From: JAVJRN01 sp040218415
Lineage (GTDB): Bacteria; Bacteroidota; Bacteroidia; Cytophagales; Cyclobacteriaceae
NCBI GenBank assembly: GCA_040218415.1
Contig: JAVJRN010000049.1
Span: 1 to 64,000 of the forward strand
Direction: 5' to 3'
Length of the DNA stretch: 64,000 nucleotides
Shown here: in pieces, positions 63,222-64,000 of the stretch
Layout: each line of letters opens with the position of its first letter
Numbering within the stretch: the stretch's first letter is position 1
Notes under the pieces: generated by a model
Database searches by the model: none
What the model was told of the DNA's origin: nothing
The model's input: only the letters and a program-made list of their open reading frames with translations
Program-made: the position numbers and the translations under genes

Positions 63222-64000
63222 ATGAGTACGACACAACACCCCCCTGCCAATGCTTCCCTAGTGGAGCGTCTGGATGCGCTATACGAATATGATCGTGAGC
63301 CAGTCGCAGAAAATAAACTACATGGCTGGAAAACCTTTATTGCGATGTTTTCTGGGGAACATGTAGCAGGTACGGAATTCGTTCTTGGACCGCTAATGGT
63401 TCTTCATGGCGTTTCTGCTTTTGACTTTTTTGTTGGCTTGCTTATCGGAAATACCTTGGCGGTGCTGAGTTGGGCCTTGCTTTGCGCGCCTGTCGCTGTA
63501 AAAGTGAGATTAACCATCTACTGGCAGCTAAGAAAAATATGTGGTCCATATCTGACTGTCATTTACAGTGCATTTTATGCAGTGATATTATGCCTGCTGG
63601 CAGGATCGATGGTGAGTGTAGCCGTCACAGCCATTTCCATTCCTTTTGATATTCCAAATCCGAATTATATAGCTGGAGACGTGATTCCTACTGTTCCATG
63701 GATGTTCTTAGCGTTGGTAGTTGGGATTGTGATCGCAGCTTTGGCTGTACTCGGGTTTGATAAAATTGCTCATTTTTCGAAAATATGTGCACCGTGGATG
63801 GTGTTGGTTTTCTTCGCAGCAGGTATTGCTGTTTTAGCTGATTTGGGAACAAATGGCTTCACTGATTTCTCACGAGTGGCAACTGAAAAAATATTTACTG
63901 GTATTCCAATCGGTAACAATTCGAAATATACAATCTGGCACATCATAGGTTTTTCTTGGTTGTGCAATGCCACCCAACATATCGGAATGGCTGATTTGAC
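63222..64000 (+). CDS. NCS1-family (cytosine/purine/allantoin-type) permease, 3' end outside window
   Basis: 259 complete codons from the ATG at 63222, still open at the right edge. The N-terminus holds a soluble ~30-residue leader, then HGWKTFIAMFSGEHVAGTEFVLGP, the conserved first helix of NCS1 transporters, and about six further membrane segments. Family members carry nucleobases, hydantoins or related solutes with protons or sodium. It follows the unassigned glycosidase by 73 bp, so it may be part of that operon and import the released product, which would be an unusual use of the family. Confidence 0.8.
   Translation, partial: MSTTQHPPANASLVERLDALYEYDREPVAENKLHGWKTFIAMFSGEHVAGTEFVLGPLMVLHGVSAFDFFVGLLIGNTLAVLSWALLCAPVAVKVRLTIYWQLRKICGPYLTVIYSAFYAVILCLLAGSMVSVAVTAISIPFDIPNPNYIAGDVIPTVPWMFLALVVGIVIAALAVLGFDKIAHFSKICAPWMVLVFFAAGIAVLADLGTNGFTDFSRVATEKIFTGIPIGNNSKYTIWHIIGFSWLCNATQHIGMADL

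Noticed and set aside
1..64000. Prophage, integrative element or complete insertion sequence
   Set aside because: No transposase, integrase, phage structural gene, tRNA attachment site or direct-repeat boundary was seen.

Overview
This window comes from a marine- or soil-type Bacteroidetes chromosome, most likely Cytophagales (Reichenbachiella-like; this genus guess is inference). The evidence is type IX secretion (T9SS) sorting domains at 1.6-1.9 kb and about 46 kb, a PorP/SprF-OmpA fusion, many lipoprotein-signal glycosidases, A-rich ribosome binding sites and a Nudix-type AraR regulator, which is a Bacteroidetes trait. No rRNA, tRNA, CRISPR array, complete insertion sequence or SusC/SusD pair was seen.

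Layout. 1-3.6 kb: the 3' part of a giant 96-residue-repeat T9SS type B surface protein, then its PorP/SprF-OmpA partner. 3.8-9.7 kb (minus strand): a glycerol facilitator and three histidine kinases, two of them hybrids. 9.9-13.1 kb: NADP isocitrate dehydrogenase and an Fe-S photolyase-related protein, facing each other across a strong bidirectional hairpin. 13.1-14.5 kb: a gene-poor stretch with a HepT-like HEPN protein. 14.6-22.3 kb: an L-arabinose regulon, with araR diverging from araB-araD-araA-symporter-galM. 22.3-25.3 kb: a long regulatory gap with a perfect 21-bp palindrome, a GntR/LacI-like regulator and a zinc alcohol dehydrogenase. 25.3-30.6 kb (minus): fucI followed by a GH106 rhamnosidase-family lipoprotein.

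30.9-37.7 kb: a seven-gene operon whose genes overlap or abut, encoding a MaoC dehydratase, a solute-binding-protein fold with no signal peptide, two tandem type III CoA-transferases, a fuconolactonase-like amidohydrolase, a RhaT symporter and a Gfo/Idh/MocA dehydrogenase. I know of no characterised pathway with this gene set. 37.8-44.5 kb: a GH127 lipoprotein diverging from a RuBisCO-like protein, a DUF1537 acid-sugar kinase, a one-cysteine Asp/Glu-racemase-family protein and a BASS-family transporter. 44.6-46.3 kb: a T9SS-secreted alpha/beta-hydrolase. 46.7-51.4 kb: a fucose-isomerase-like protein, a split transketolase and an FGGY kinase, which is the gene set of the non-oxidative D-apiose pathway. 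51.5-63.1 kb: exported glycan-degrading enzymes (GH28, a DUF5703 protein, an SGNH acetylesterase, GH2-malectin and an unassigned 884-residue lipoprotein). 63.2-64.0 kb: the start of an NCS1-family permease.

Together the genes look like a locus for taking apart a complex pectin and catabolising its rare sugars. L-arabinose, L-fucose and/or L-galactose, L-rhamnose and D-apiose are all implied, and that combination is typical of rhamnogalacturonan II. The two parts that deserve most attention are the RuBisCO-like protein operon and the CoA-transferase/MaoC/solute-binding-protein operon; the substrates of both are inferred, not shown.
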